64,000 nt of DNA, taken from contig JASLGG010000051.1 of the NCBI GenBank assembly GCA_030150265.1, positions 62,001-126,000 on the forward strand, in the 5' to 3' direction. This document shows positions 25,203-33,715 of the stretch, in pieces. This DNA is from Protaetiibacter sp. Its GTDB lineage: Bacteria > Actinomycetota > Actinomycetes > Actinomycetales > Microbacteriaceae. Numbering within the stretch: the stretch's first letter is position 1; each line of letters starts with the position of its first letter. A program made the position numbers and the translations under genes. Below the pieces are notes generated by a model. It ran no database searches, was not told where the DNA came from, and saw only the letters and a program-made list of their open reading frames with translations.

Positions 25203-25712
25203 ATGGCGACGCGATCCGAGGTGAGCTCCGAGGAGTGGGACGTCTGGCGCGACTACTTCCGCGCCGGACGCGAGCTCGTCACCGCGCTCGACCGCCGCCT
25301 CCAGGACGACGCCGGCATCTCGCACCCCGAGTACCTGCTGCTGCTGAGCCTCTCCGAGGCGCCCGACCGCAGCCTCCGCACCGGCGAGCTCGCCGAGGCG
25401 CTCGCCTGGGAGAAGAGCCGCGTCTCGCACCAGGTCAGCCGGATGCAGGCGCGCGGCCTCGTCGAGCGCCGCGAGTGCGAGACCGACGCGCGCGGGGTGT
25501 GGGTCGTGCTCACCGCGGGGGGCCGCCGCGTGCTGCTGCGGGCCACCCGCGACCACGCCGAGGCGATCCGCGAGTGGTTCCTCGACATCCTGGACGACGA
25601 CGAGAAGCGCGTGGTCGGCCAGGTCGCCCGACGGATGCGCGAGACGCTCGGAACCGCGTGCGCGGAGGCCGTCCGCCGTGAGGAGGAGGCGGGAGAACGC
25701 GCCGCCTCCTAG
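25203..25712 (+). CDS. MarR-family transcriptional regulator
   Basis: A 169-residue winged-helix regulator. The core is SHPEYLLLLSLSEAP, LRTGELAEALAWEKSRVSHQ (recognition helix) and RRECETDARGVWVVLT (wing). It is leaderless, with TACCCT at 25191-25196 six bases before the ATG. It is divergent from the FMN reductase, its likely target. One or two Cys residues (for example RRECE) could serve as redox sensors, as in OhrR or QsrR types; that is inference. Confidence 0.88.
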   Translation: MATRSEVSSEEWDVWRDYFRAGRELVTALDRRLQDDAGISHPEYLLLLSLSEAPDRSLRTGELAEALAWEKSRVSHQVSRMQARGLVERRECETDARGVWVVLTAGGRRVLLRATRDHAEAIREWFLDILDDDEKRVVGQVARRMRETLGTACAEAVRREEEAGERAAS

Positions 25713-25722
25713 GCTCGGCGGC

Positions 25723-27000
25723 GTGAGCATCCGTCCCGGCACCGCACGACGCGCACCCGTGCCCGGCTGGGTGCGGCCCGCGCCGACCCGCCGCGACCGG
25801 CTCGCCGACCTCGCCATCGCCGGGGGGCTCTTCGTGGCCGCCGTGCTGAGCCAGCAGCTCTACCGGGTGGCGGGCGTCTACGACGAGCCCGCGGATGCCG
25901 TCACCACCTTCGCCGTGCTCGCCCTCGTGACGCTGCCGCTCGCCCTGCGCCGCAGCCATCCGATCGTCGCCGCCGCGCTCGTCTCCGCCGCCTTCGTCGC
26001 CTCCGGCGTGCTGTCGGTGCCCGAGCTGCTCATCGGCAACATCTCGCTCTTCACCGCGATCTACTCGGTCGGCGCGTGGGTCTCGCGGCGCTCGCTCGCG
26101 AACGGCGCACGCGCCGCGATCGTCGTCGGGATGGCCCTCTGGCTCTTCATCGCCCTCTTCCAGTCGGCGACCGACCCGACCGCCCTCACGGGCCTCTCGC
26201 GCGTGGGCCTGTTCTCGCCGCTCGTCGCCTACCTGCTCATCCAGGTGCTCATGAACCTGCTCTACTTCGCGGGCGCCTGGTGGTTCGGCGAACGCGGCTT
26301 CGCCTCGGCCCGCCAGCGCGCCGAGCTCGAGGAGCGCACGCGCGAGCTCGAGCGGGAGCGGGAGCGCAGCGCGGCGCAGGCGGTCGCGCTCGACCGGGTG
26401 CGCATCGCGCGCGAGCTGCACGACGCCGTGGCCCACCACGTGAGCGTCATCGGCATCCAGGCGGGCGCCGCGCGCACCGTGCTCGGCACGGACGCGGAGG
26501 CGGCATCCGCGGCCCTGCAGACGATCGAGCAGACGAGCCGCGACACCATCCGCGAGCTGCACGAGATGCTCACCACCCTGCGCGACACCGACGACGCCGT
26601 CGACTCGGCGCGCGGCGTCGAGCGGCTGCCGGAGCTCGTCGAGGCCTCGGTCGACGCGGGCGTCCCCACGAGCTATCGCGTGATCGGCGACGCCGTCGCC
26701 GTGCCCGCGATCGCGAGCGTCAACCTCTACCGCATCGCCCAGGAGGCGCTCACCAACGTGCGCAAGCACGCGGGACCCGACGCGACCGCCGACGTGCGGC
26801 TGCGCTACGGCGCCGACCACGTCGAGCTCGAGGTCGCGAACACCGGCGGGCGGGCGGTGCGCCGCCTCCCCGGCGGGCTCGGCCAGCTCGGGATGCGGGA
26901 GCGCGTCGCCGCGTCCGGCGGCACTCTCGAGCTCGGCCCGCGCAGCCGGGGCGGCTACCTCGTGCGGGCGCGCATCCCGTTGCCGGAGGCCGCCGCGTGA
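25723..27000 (+). CDS. NarL-type sensor histidine kinase
   Basis: About 425 residues. Four to six membrane helices occupy residues 20-195. A short coiled coil follows, then HisKA_3 with phospho-acceptor near His233 (ARELHDAVAHHVSVIG), and a HATPase_c domain ending in GGLGQLGMRERV. The GTG start at 25723 has TAGGCT seven bases upstream. It overlaps the response regulator by four bases. A linked ABC exporter begins about 100 bases after the regulator, a layout common for antibiotic or envelope-stress sensing. Confidence 0.9.
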   Translation: MSIRPGTARRAPVPGWVRPAPTRRDRLADLAIAGGLFVAAVLSQQLYRVAGVYDEPADAVTTFAVLALVTLPLALRRSHPIVAAALVSAAFVASGVLSVPELLIGNISLFTAIYSVGAWVSRRSLANGARAAIVVGMALWLFIALFQSATDPTALTGLSRVGLFSPLVAYLLIQVLMNLLYFAGAWWFGERGFASARQRAELEERTRELERERERSAAQAVALDRVRIARELHDAVAHHVSVIGIQAGAARTVLGTDAEAASAALQTIEQTSRDTIRELHEMLTTLRDTDDAVDSARGVERLPELVEASVDAGVPTSYRVIGDAVAVPAIASVNLYRIAQEALTNVRKHAGPDATADVRLRYGADHVELEVANTGGRAVRRLPGGLGQLGMRERVAASGGTLELGPRSRGGYLVRARIPLPEAAA

Positions 27001-27647
27001 CGCGCGTGCTGCTCGTCGACGACCAGGCGCTCGTGCGCACCGGCTTCCGCGTGATCCTCGACGCCCAGCCCGACCTCGAGGTGGTCGGCGAGGCCGGCGA
27101 CGGGCACGAGGCGATCGCCGTCGCGGCGGAGGTCGCCCCCGACGTGGTGTGCATGGACGTGCAGATGCCGGGACTCGACGGGCTCGAGGCCACCCGGCGC
27201 ATCGCGGCCCGCGCCGACGCGCCGGCTGTGCTCGTGCTCACCACCTTCGACCGCGACGACTACCTCTTCCGGGCGCTCGAGGCGGGCGCATCCGGGTTCC
27301 TGCTGAAGACGGCGAGCCCCGAGCAGCTCGTCGACGCGGTGCGCGTGCTCGCGCGGGGCGACGCCCTGCTCTCGCCCGCCGTCACCCGGCGGGTCATCGA
27401 GCGGTTCGGGGCGGCGGGAAGCTCCCCCTCGGTCGCGGACGAGGTGCTGCCCGAGCTCACCGACCGCGAGGCCGAGGTGTTCCGGCTGCTCGCCGAGGGC
27501 CTCTCGAACGCCGAGATCGCGGGCCGGCTCTACGTGGGCGAGGCGACCGTCAAGACCCACGTCTCCAACATCCTGCTGAAGCTCGGCGTGCGCGACCGCG
27601 TGCAGGCCGTCGTGCGCGCCTACCGCTCGGGCTTCGTGCGCGCCTGA
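26997..27647 (+). CDS. NarL/LuxR-type response regulator
   Basis: A 216-residue regulator. The receiver (1-120) has Asp8/Asp9, phospho-acceptor Asp54, Thr83 or Thr84 and Lys105. The LuxR helix-turn-helix is at about 150-210 (LTDREAEVFRLLAEGLSNAEIA, shown here only as a landmark). The GTG start overlaps the kinase stop. Likely target: the ABC exporter genes next to it. Confidence 0.9.
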   Translation: MTRVLLVDDQALVRTGFRVILDAQPDLEVVGEAGDGHEAIAVAAEVAPDVVCMDVQMPGLDGLEATRRIAARADAPAVLVLTTFDRDDYLFRALEAGASGFLLKTASPEQLVDAVRVLARGDALLSPAVTRRVIERFGAAGSSPSVADEVLPELTDREAEVFRLLAEGLSNAEIAGRLYVGEATVKTHVSNILLKLGVRDRVQAVVRAYRSGFVRA

Positions 27648-27745
27648 GCCGCGATCCCGCTCCTCCGCCGCACGGGGTCCGCCGCGAGGGGGAGGCGGAT
27701 ACCGTGGGCCCCCCGTAGCGTGGGCCGCGGAACGAAGGAGGCCCC

Positions 27746-28630
27746 GTGCTCGAGATCCGGGACGTCAGCAAGACCTACGGCACGCGGCGCGTGCTCGACG
27801 ACGTGAGCTTCGATGTCGCACCCGGCCGCATGACCGGCTTCGTAGGCGCGAACGGCGCGGGCAAGACCACGACGATGCGCATCGTGCTCGGCGTGCTCGA
27901 GGCCGACGCCGGCACCGTCACCCTCGACGGCGAGCCGCTCGGCGCCACCGGTCGCCGCCGCTTCGGCTACATGCCCGAGGAGCGCGGCCTCTACCCCAAG
28001 ATGAAGCTCGCCGAGCAGCTCGTCTATCTCGCCCGCCTGCACGGCCTCGCGCCCGCCGACGCCAAGACCAACACCGACGAGCTGCTCGCCCGCCTCTCGC
28101 TCACCGAGCGGGCCGGCGACGCGATCGAGAAGCTCTCCCTCGGCAACCAGCAGCGCGCCCAGATCGCCGCGGCCCTCGTGCACGACCCCGAGGTGCTCAT
28201 CCTCGACGAGCCGTTCAGCGGGCTCGACCCGATGGCGGTCGACGTCGTCGTCGAGGTGCTCGCCGACCGGGCGCGCAGCGGGGTGCCCGTGCTGTTCTCG
28301 AGCCACCAGCTCGACATCGTCGAGCGGCTCTGCGACGACCTCGTGATCATCGCGGGCGGCGCCATCCGGGCCGCCGGATCGCGCGACGCGCTGCGCGCCG
28401 AGCACGCCACCCTCCGCTACCAGCTGCAGACCGACGGCGACGCCGGCTGGGTGCGCGACGAGGCCGGCATCACCGTGATCGAGGCGGACGGCGGCTACGC
28501 GCTGTTCGACGCCGCCGACCCGGAGGCCGCTCAGCGCGTGCTCGCGGCCGCCGTCGCGCGCGGCGGGGTGTCCGACTTCGCGCGCCAGCATCCGTCCCTC
28601 TCCCAGATCTTCAAGGAGGTCGTCCGATGA
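27746..28630 (+). CDS. ABC transporter ATP-binding protein
   Basis: A 294-residue NatA-like ATPase. Walker A is GANGAGKT (34-41), the signature is LSLGNQQR, Walker B is LILDEPFSGLD and the switch His lies in SSHQLD. A C-terminal domain of about 80 residues (DUF4162-like) follows. AAGGAGG precedes the GTG start. It overlaps the permease gene by four bases. Together they form an exporter of the ABC-2 class for sodium, lipids, drugs or peptides. Confidence 0.9.
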   Translation: MLEIRDVSKTYGTRRVLDDVSFDVAPGRMTGFVGANGAGKTTTMRIVLGVLEADAGTVTLDGEPLGATGRRRFGYMPEERGLYPKMKLAEQLVYLARLHGLAPADAKTNTDELLARLSLTERAGDAIEKLSLGNQQRAQIAAALVHDPEVLILDEPFSGLDPMAVDVVVEVLADRARSGVPVLFSSHQLDIVERLCDDLVIIAGGAIRAAGSRDALRAEHATLRYQLQTDGDAGWVRDEAGITVIEADGGYALFDAADPEAAQRVLAAAVARGGVSDFARQHPSLSQIFKEVVR

Positions 28631-29727
28631 CCGCCGTGCGCACCCCCACGACCGCCCGCCCCTACTCCACCGCGCGCACCGTGTGGCTCGTCGCGATGCG
28701 CGAGGTGATGGTGCGCCTGCGCAGCGTCGCCTTCCTCGTGTCGACCGGCATCCTGCTGCTGCTCCTGCTCGGCTCGGTGCTCGTGAGCGCCGTCGTCGCG
28801 GCGACGGCCGAGCCGCCCAAGGTGGCCGTCGTCTCGGGGGTCGAGCTGCCCTCCGGCAGCGAGCTGCGGGTGACCGACGTCGCCACCGTCGACCAGGCGG
28901 AGAAGCTCGTGCGCGCCGGCGACGTCGACGCCGCGATCGTGCCGGATGCCGGACAGCTCGGCTACGCGGTGGTCGGCAAGGACAGCGCACCGCTCGGCGT
29001 CGTGCAGGCGCTCAGCGTGGCGCCGCCCGTGCACCTGCTCGACGACAGCGGCGCCGGCGGCTTCCTCGCCTACCTCGTCGCGATCGGCTTCGGCCTCGTG
29101 TTCTTCGTCTCGGCCATGACCTTCGGGCAGACGATCGCGCAGTCGGTCGTGGAGGAGAAGCAGACGCGCGTCATCGAGATCCTGCTCGCGGCGATCCCGA
29201 CGCGGGCGCTGCTCGCGGGCAAGGTGGTGGGCACCACGATCCTCGCCTTCGGGCAGATCGCGCTGCTCATCGCGATCGCGATCATCGCGCTGTCGGTCAC
29301 GGGCCAGAGCGCGCTGCTGCTCGGCCTGGGCCTGCCGTTCGTGTGGTTCGTGCTGTTCTTCGTGCTCGGCTTCGTGCTGCTCGCCTCGCTGTTCGCGGCG
29401 ACCGGCGCCATGGTGTCGCGCCAGGAGGACATCGGCTCGACCACGACCCCCGTCACGATGCTCGTGATGCTGCCGTACTTCATCGTCGTGTTCTTCAACG
29501 ACAACCCGCTCGTCGTGGGGATCATGTCGTACGTGCCGTTCTCGGCGCCGATCGGGATGCCGTTGCGGCTGTTCCTCGGCAACGCGCAGTGGTGGGAGCC
29601 GCTGCTGTCGCTCGGCATCCTCGCGGTCACCTGCGTCGGCGTGATCGCCCTCGGCGCGCGCATCTACGAGAACTCGCTCCTGCGCCTCGGCCAGCGCGTG
29701 AAGCTCGCGGAGGCCCTCAAGGGCTGA
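28627..29727 (+). CDS. ABC-2 family permease
   Basis: A 366-residue NatB-like permease. One helix (35-58) is followed by an extracytoplasmic domain (60-140), then five helices (150-345). The cytosolic elbow reads VVEEKQTRVIEILLAAIPTRALLAGK, which is typical of ABC-2 membrane proteins (here only a landmark). It pairs with the ATPase at 27746. The two-component pair upstream probably controls expression. Confidence 0.87.
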   Translation: MTAVRTPTTARPYSTARTVWLVAMREVMVRLRSVAFLVSTGILLLLLLGSVLVSAVVAATAEPPKVAVVSGVELPSGSELRVTDVATVDQAEKLVRAGDVDAAIVPDAGQLGYAVVGKDSAPLGVVQALSVAPPVHLLDDSGAGGFLAYLVAIGFGLVFFVSAMTFGQTIAQSVVEEKQTRVIEILLAAIPTRALLAGKVVGTTILAFGQIALLIAIAIIALSVTGQSALLLGLGLPFVWFVLFFVLGFVLLASLFAATGAMVSRQEDIGSTTTPVTMLVMLPYFIVVFFNDNPLVVGIMSYVPFSAPIGMPLRLFLGNAQWWEPLLSLGILAVTCVGVIALGARIYENSLLRLGQRVKLAEALKG

Positions 29728-29737
29728 GAATGGGTGG

Positions 29738-30799
29738 GTGACCCTGCACGACACGAGCTTCCGCGGCTTCGCGAGCGACAACTACGCCGGCATCCACCCG
29801 GAGGTGCTCGCGGCCATCGCGGACGCCAACGGCGGACACCAGATCTCCTACGGCGAGGACGTCTACACGGCGCGCCTCGGCGAGGTGATCCGCGCCGAGT
29901 TCGGCGAGCAGGCCGAGGTGTTCCCCGTCTTCAACGGCACGGGCGCCAACGTCGTGGCGCTCACCGCACTGCTGCCCCGCTGGGGCGCGGTGGTGGCGAC
30001 GAGCACCGCCCACATCCACACCGACGAGGGCGGCGCCCCCGAGAAGGTCGCCGGCCTCAAGCTCTTCGTCGTGCCGACCCCCGACGGCAAGCTCACGCCC
30101 GAGCTGCTCGCGACCCAGGCCTGGGGCATGGACGACGAGCACCGCGCCGCTCCCGCCGCCGTCTCGATCACCCAGACCACCGAGCTCGGCACCCTCTACA
30201 CCCCCGCGGAGGTGCGGGCCATCGCGGATGCCGCCCACGCGGCCGGCCTCGCGGTGCACATGGACGGCGCGCGCATCTGGAACGCGGCCGCCGCGCTCGG
30301 CGTGCCGTTCCGGGAGTTCACCACGGATGCCGGGGTCGACATCCTGAGCTTCGGCGGCACCAAGATCGGTGCGCTCGGCGTCGAGGCGATCGTCGTGCTG
30401 AGCCCCGAGCGGGTCTCCGACATCGTGCGGCTGCGCAAGACCTCGATGCAGCTCGCGAGCAAGCTGCGCTTCTTCAGCGCCCAGCTGCTGGCGCTCTTCG
30501 ACGGCGTCGGGATGCGCGCCGCCGCGAACGCGAACGCGATGGCCGACCGGCTGCGCACCGCGCTCGAGGCGAGCCTCGCCGACGGCTCGATCACGGGACT
30601 CGGGTTCAGCCAGGCCACGGAGGCGAACGCCGTGTTCGCGGTGCTCGCGAACGACGCGGCCGACCGCATCCGCGCCCGCTTCCGCTTCTACGACTGGGAT
30701 CGCGCGGCCGGCCAGGTGCGCTGGATGACGTCGTTCGACACGACCGAGGCCGACATCGACGCCTTCGTCGCCGCGATCCGCGAGGAGCTCGCTCGCTGA
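29738..30799 (+). CDS. Threonine aldolase family PLP enzyme
   Basis: A 353-residue fold-type I PLP enzyme of the low-specificity L-threonine aldolase group, which splits threonine or allo-threonine to glycine and acetaldehyde. The PLP lysine is Lys209 in GGTKIGALG. HMDGARIWNAA supplies the cofactor-contact Asp and Arg. The GTG start is leaderless: GAGAAT at 29726-29731 is six bases upstream. The gene starts 10 bases after the permease stop but seems to have its own promoter. Confidence 0.88.
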   Translation: MTLHDTSFRGFASDNYAGIHPEVLAAIADANGGHQISYGEDVYTARLGEVIRAEFGEQAEVFPVFNGTGANVVALTALLPRWGAVVATSTAHIHTDEGGAPEKVAGLKLFVVPTPDGKLTPELLATQAWGMDDEHRAAPAAVSITQTTELGTLYTPAEVRAIADAAHAAGLAVHMDGARIWNAAAALGVPFREFTTDAGVDILSFGGTKIGALGVEAIVVLSPERVSDIVRLRKTSMQLASKLRFFSAQLLALFDGVGMRAAANANAMADRLRTALEASLADGSITGLGFSQATEANAVFAVLANDAADRIRARFRFYDWDRAAGQVRWMTSFDTTEADIDAFVAAIREELAR

Positions 30800-30803
30800 G
30801 ACT

Positions 30804-30914
30804 GCGGCGGGAGCAACCACCCCGGTGGCGGGAGAAGTTGCGCAACCGGGCGGAGCACCGCACATGCGGCGGGAGCAACTGCCCCCGCCGCATGACGGCT
30901 TCGCCGCCCGGAGG
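30804..30914. repeat. Cluster of three GGCGGGAG-type repeat units (locus 2)
   Basis: GCGGCGGGAGCAACCA (30804-30819), GGTGGCGGGAGAAGTTG (30824-30840) and GCGGCGGGAGCAACT (30866-30880) share one core. The last forms a hairpin with CCCCCGCCGC (30881-30890) and continues into text that is also found at 14291-14320. See locus 1. Confidence 0.65.
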
Positions 30915-30956
30915 CCACGAATCGCCCGGGCGGAGGGCGCGGCGTAGGCTCGACGG

Positions 30957-32687
30957 GTGACGAGGTCGCCTGCCGAGATGCCCTGGCTCGACTCCTACGC
31001 GGACGGCGTTCCGCGTGAGCTCGAGGTGCCGCCGGGCTCGCTCAGCGACCTCATCGCCGAGTCCGTCGCCGCCTACCCCGGGCACGTGGCCCTCGAGTTC
31101 TTCGGCCGTGAGACGAGCTACGCGGCCCTCGGCGCGCAGATCGAGCACGCCGCGGAGGGACTGCGCCGGATCGGGGTGCAGCCCGGCGACCGCGTCGCCC
31201 TCGTGCTGCCCAACTGCCCGCAGCACGTCGTCGCGTTCTATGCGGTGCTGCGGGTCGGCGGCATCGTGGTCGAGCACAACCCGCTCTACACGCCGCGCGA
31301 GCTGCGCCACCAGTTCGAGGACCACCGCGCTCGCGTCGCGATCGCCTGGGACAAGACGGTGCCCACCCTGCAGGACTTCCCGAGCGACCTCGCGCTCGAC
31401 CGCATCGTCTCGGTCGACATGACGCGCGCCTTCCCGCTGAAGATGCGGATGCTGCTGCGGCTCCCGATCGAGAAGGCGCGCACCAGCCGTGCCGAGCTCA
31501 CGACCGAGGTGCAGGGCACGCTCCCGTGGGAGGAGCTGCTGACCGGCCCGGCGATCCCCGCATCCGTGCCGGGTCCCGCCCCCGACGACGTCGCGCTCAT
31601 CCAGTACACCTCCGGCACGACCGGCACCCCGAAGGGCGCGACCCTCAGCCACCGCAACCTCGTGGCGAACGCGGCCCAGGCGCGGGCGTGGGTGCCGACG
31701 ATCCCGCGCGGGGCGGCATCCGTGCACGCCGTGCTGCCGCTGTTCCATGCCTACGGCCTGACGCTCTGCCTGACCTTCGCGATGAGCATGGGGGCGCGGC
31801 TCGTGCTGTTCCCGAAGCCCGACCCGGATCTCGTGCTGCCGGTGTTCAAGAAGCGCCCGCCGACGTTCCTGCCCGCCGTGCCGCCGCTCTACGACCGCCT
31901 GCGCAAGGCGGCCGAGGCGAAGGGCGTGTCGCTCCAGGGCATCGAGATCGCGATCTCGGGCGCCATGCCGCTCTCGAAGGATGTCGTGGAGCCGTGGGAG
32001 GCGCTCACCGGCGGCTACCTCGTCGAGGGCTACGGCCTCTCGGAGTGCTCGCCCGTGCTCATGGCGAACCCCGTCGCGCCGAACCGCCGCGCGGGCACGG
32101 TCGGTCTGCCGCTGCCCGGCACCGAGCTGCGGGTGGTCGACCCCGACGAGCCGACCCGCGACGTCGAGCCCGGAACACCGGGCGAGCTCGTGGTGCGCGG
32201 CCCGCAGGTGTTCTCCGGCTACTGGAACAAGCCCGAGGCGACCGCGGAGGTCTTCACCGACGGCTGGTTCCGCACGGGCGACATCGTGTCGGTCGACGAC
32301 GACGGCTTCGTGACCATCACCGACCGCATCAAGGAGCTCGTGATCACGGGCGGCTTCAACGTGTCGCCGTCCGAGGTGGAGGACATGCTCCGCAACTACG
32401 ACGGGATCGCGGACGTCGCGATCGTCGGCATCCCGGATGCGCGCGACGGCGAGCACGTCGTCGCGGCGGTCGTGCCCCACCCCGGCGCGAGCATCGACAC
32501 GGCCGCGCTGCGGGCGTGGGCGAAGCAGCAGCTCGCCGCCTACAAGGTGCCGCGGCGCGTGCACCTCGTGGATGAGCTGCCGAAGTCGATGATCGGCAAG
32601 GTTCTGCGGCGCAAGGTGCGCGAGCAGCTCATCGAGCTCGAGGCTTCGACGAGCTCGACCCCACGGAAACAGGAGAGTACCCCGTAG
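30957..32687 (+). CDS. Long-chain fatty-acid-CoA ligase
   Basis: A 576-residue member of the adenylate-forming ANL superfamily. The P-loop YTSGTTGTPKGA starts near residue 217. VEGYGLSECSP is the A5 motif, and GWFRTGDIV with DRIKELVITGGFNVSP are A7-A8. The catalytic lysine is near the end in KSMIGKVLRRK. It activates fatty acids for oxidation or lipid synthesis. The GTG start is leaderless: TAGGCT at 30945-30950 is six bases upstream. It overlaps the next gene by one base (TAGTG). Confidence 0.9.
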   Translation: MTRSPAEMPWLDSYADGVPRELEVPPGSLSDLIAESVAAYPGHVALEFFGRETSYAALGAQIEHAAEGLRRIGVQPGDRVALVLPNCPQHVVAFYAVLRVGGIVVEHNPLYTPRELRHQFEDHRARVAIAWDKTVPTLQDFPSDLALDRIVSVDMTRAFPLKMRMLLRLPIEKARTSRAELTTEVQGTLPWEELLTGPAIPASVPGPAPDDVALIQYTSGTTGTPKGATLSHRNLVANAAQARAWVPTIPRGAASVHAVLPLFHAYGLTLCLTFAMSMGARLVLFPKPDPDLVLPVFKKRPPTFLPAVPPLYDRLRKAAEAKGVSLQGIEIAISGAMPLSKDVVEPWEALTGGYLVEGYGLSECSPVLMANPVAPNRRAGTVGLPLPGTELRVVDPDEPTRDVEPGTPGELVVRGPQVFSGYWNKPEATAEVFTDGWFRTGDIVSVDDDGFVTITDRIKELVITGGFNVSPSEVEDMLRNYDGIADVAIVGIPDARDGEHVVAAVVPHPGASIDTAALRAWAKQQLAAYKVPRRVHLVDELPKSMIGKVLRRKVREQLIELEASTSSTPRKQESTP

Positions 32688-33685
32688 TGAAGTTCGGCAT
32701 CTTCATCCCCCAGGGCTGGCGTTTCGATCTGGTCGGCGTCGACCCCGCGAGGCAATGGGGTGTCATGCACGACCTGGCGCAGGCCGCCGAGGCAGGGCCG
32801 TGGGAGTCGCTCTGGGTGTACGACCACTTCCACACCACCCCGGTGCCGAGCGAGGAGGCCACCCACGAGGCCTGGACGCTCATGGCGGCGTTCGCGGCGT
32901 CGACCTCGCGCATCCGTCTCGGGCAGATGTGCACGTGCGTGCACTACCGCAACCCCGCCTACCTCGCGAAGGTCGCGGCGACCGTCGACCTCATCTCGGG
33001 CGGCCGCGTCGAGATGGGCATCGGCGCCGGCTGGTACGAGCACGAGTGGCGCGCCTACGGCTACGGGTTCCCGGATGCGCCCGCCCGCCTGCGTGCGCTG
33101 CGCGAGGGCGTCGAGATCATGCACCAGGCGTGGACGACCGGGAAGGCGAGTCTCGACGGCGAGTTCTGGCAGGTGGACGGCGCGATCGTGGAGCCGCGTC
33201 CGCTGCAGGAGGGCGGCATCCCGTTCTGGGTCGCGGGCGGTGGCGAGAAGGTGACGCTCAGGATCGCGGCGCAGTACGCGAGGTACACCAACTTCAACGG
33301 CGGCGCGGCGGAGTTCGCACGCAAGAGCGAGATCCTGCGCGGACACTGCGAGCGGCTCGGCACCGACTTCGACGCGATCACGCGCTCGTCGAACTTCAAC
33401 ACGATCGTCGCCGAGACGAGCGCCGAGGTGCACCGCAAGGTCGACGCGCTCGAGGCGCGGCTGGCCGAGTCGATGGGCGACGCGAAGGCGGCGGAGGCCG
33501 TGGCGTCGTACCGCGGCGGCCCGACGAGCGAGGGCCTCGCCGGCACGCCCGACGAGATCGTCGAGCGCCTGCGTGAGCGGCAGTCCCTCGGGCTCGGCTA
33601 CAGCATCCACTACTTCCCGGACTCGGCCTACGACCGCTCGGGCGTGGAGCTCTTCGAGAAGCGGGTCATCCCCGCCCTCTCGTAG
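32687..33685 (+). CDS. LLM-class flavin/F420-dependent oxidoreductase
   Basis: A 332-residue luciferase-like TIM barrel. The N-terminal KFGIFIPQGW, the segment SLWVYDHFHT, and RIRLGQMCTCVHYRNPAYLAK with GIGAGWYEHE are typical of F420-dependent LLM enzymes such as Fgd or Mer relatives. Its start overlaps the acyl-CoA ligase stop, with AGGAGAG at about 32671-32677. The linkage suggests oxidation or reduction of a lipid-derived or xenobiotic compound; the substrate is unknown. Confidence 0.87.
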   Translation: MKFGIFIPQGWRFDLVGVDPARQWGVMHDLAQAAEAGPWESLWVYDHFHTTPVPSEEATHEAWTLMAAFAASTSRIRLGQMCTCVHYRNPAYLAKVAATVDLISGGRVEMGIGAGWYEHEWRAYGYGFPDAPARLRALREGVEIMHQAWTTGKASLDGEFWQVDGAIVEPRPLQEGGIPFWVAGGGEKVTLRIAAQYARYTNFNGGAAEFARKSEILRGHCERLGTDFDAITRSSNFNTIVAETSAEVHRKVDALEARLAESMGDAKAAEAVASYRGGPTSEGLAGTPDEIVERLRERQSLGLGYSIHYFPDSAYDRSGVELFEKRVIPALS

Positions 33686-33715
33686 GGGCGCGACGCGCGG
33701 GGCCGGCGCAGAACC

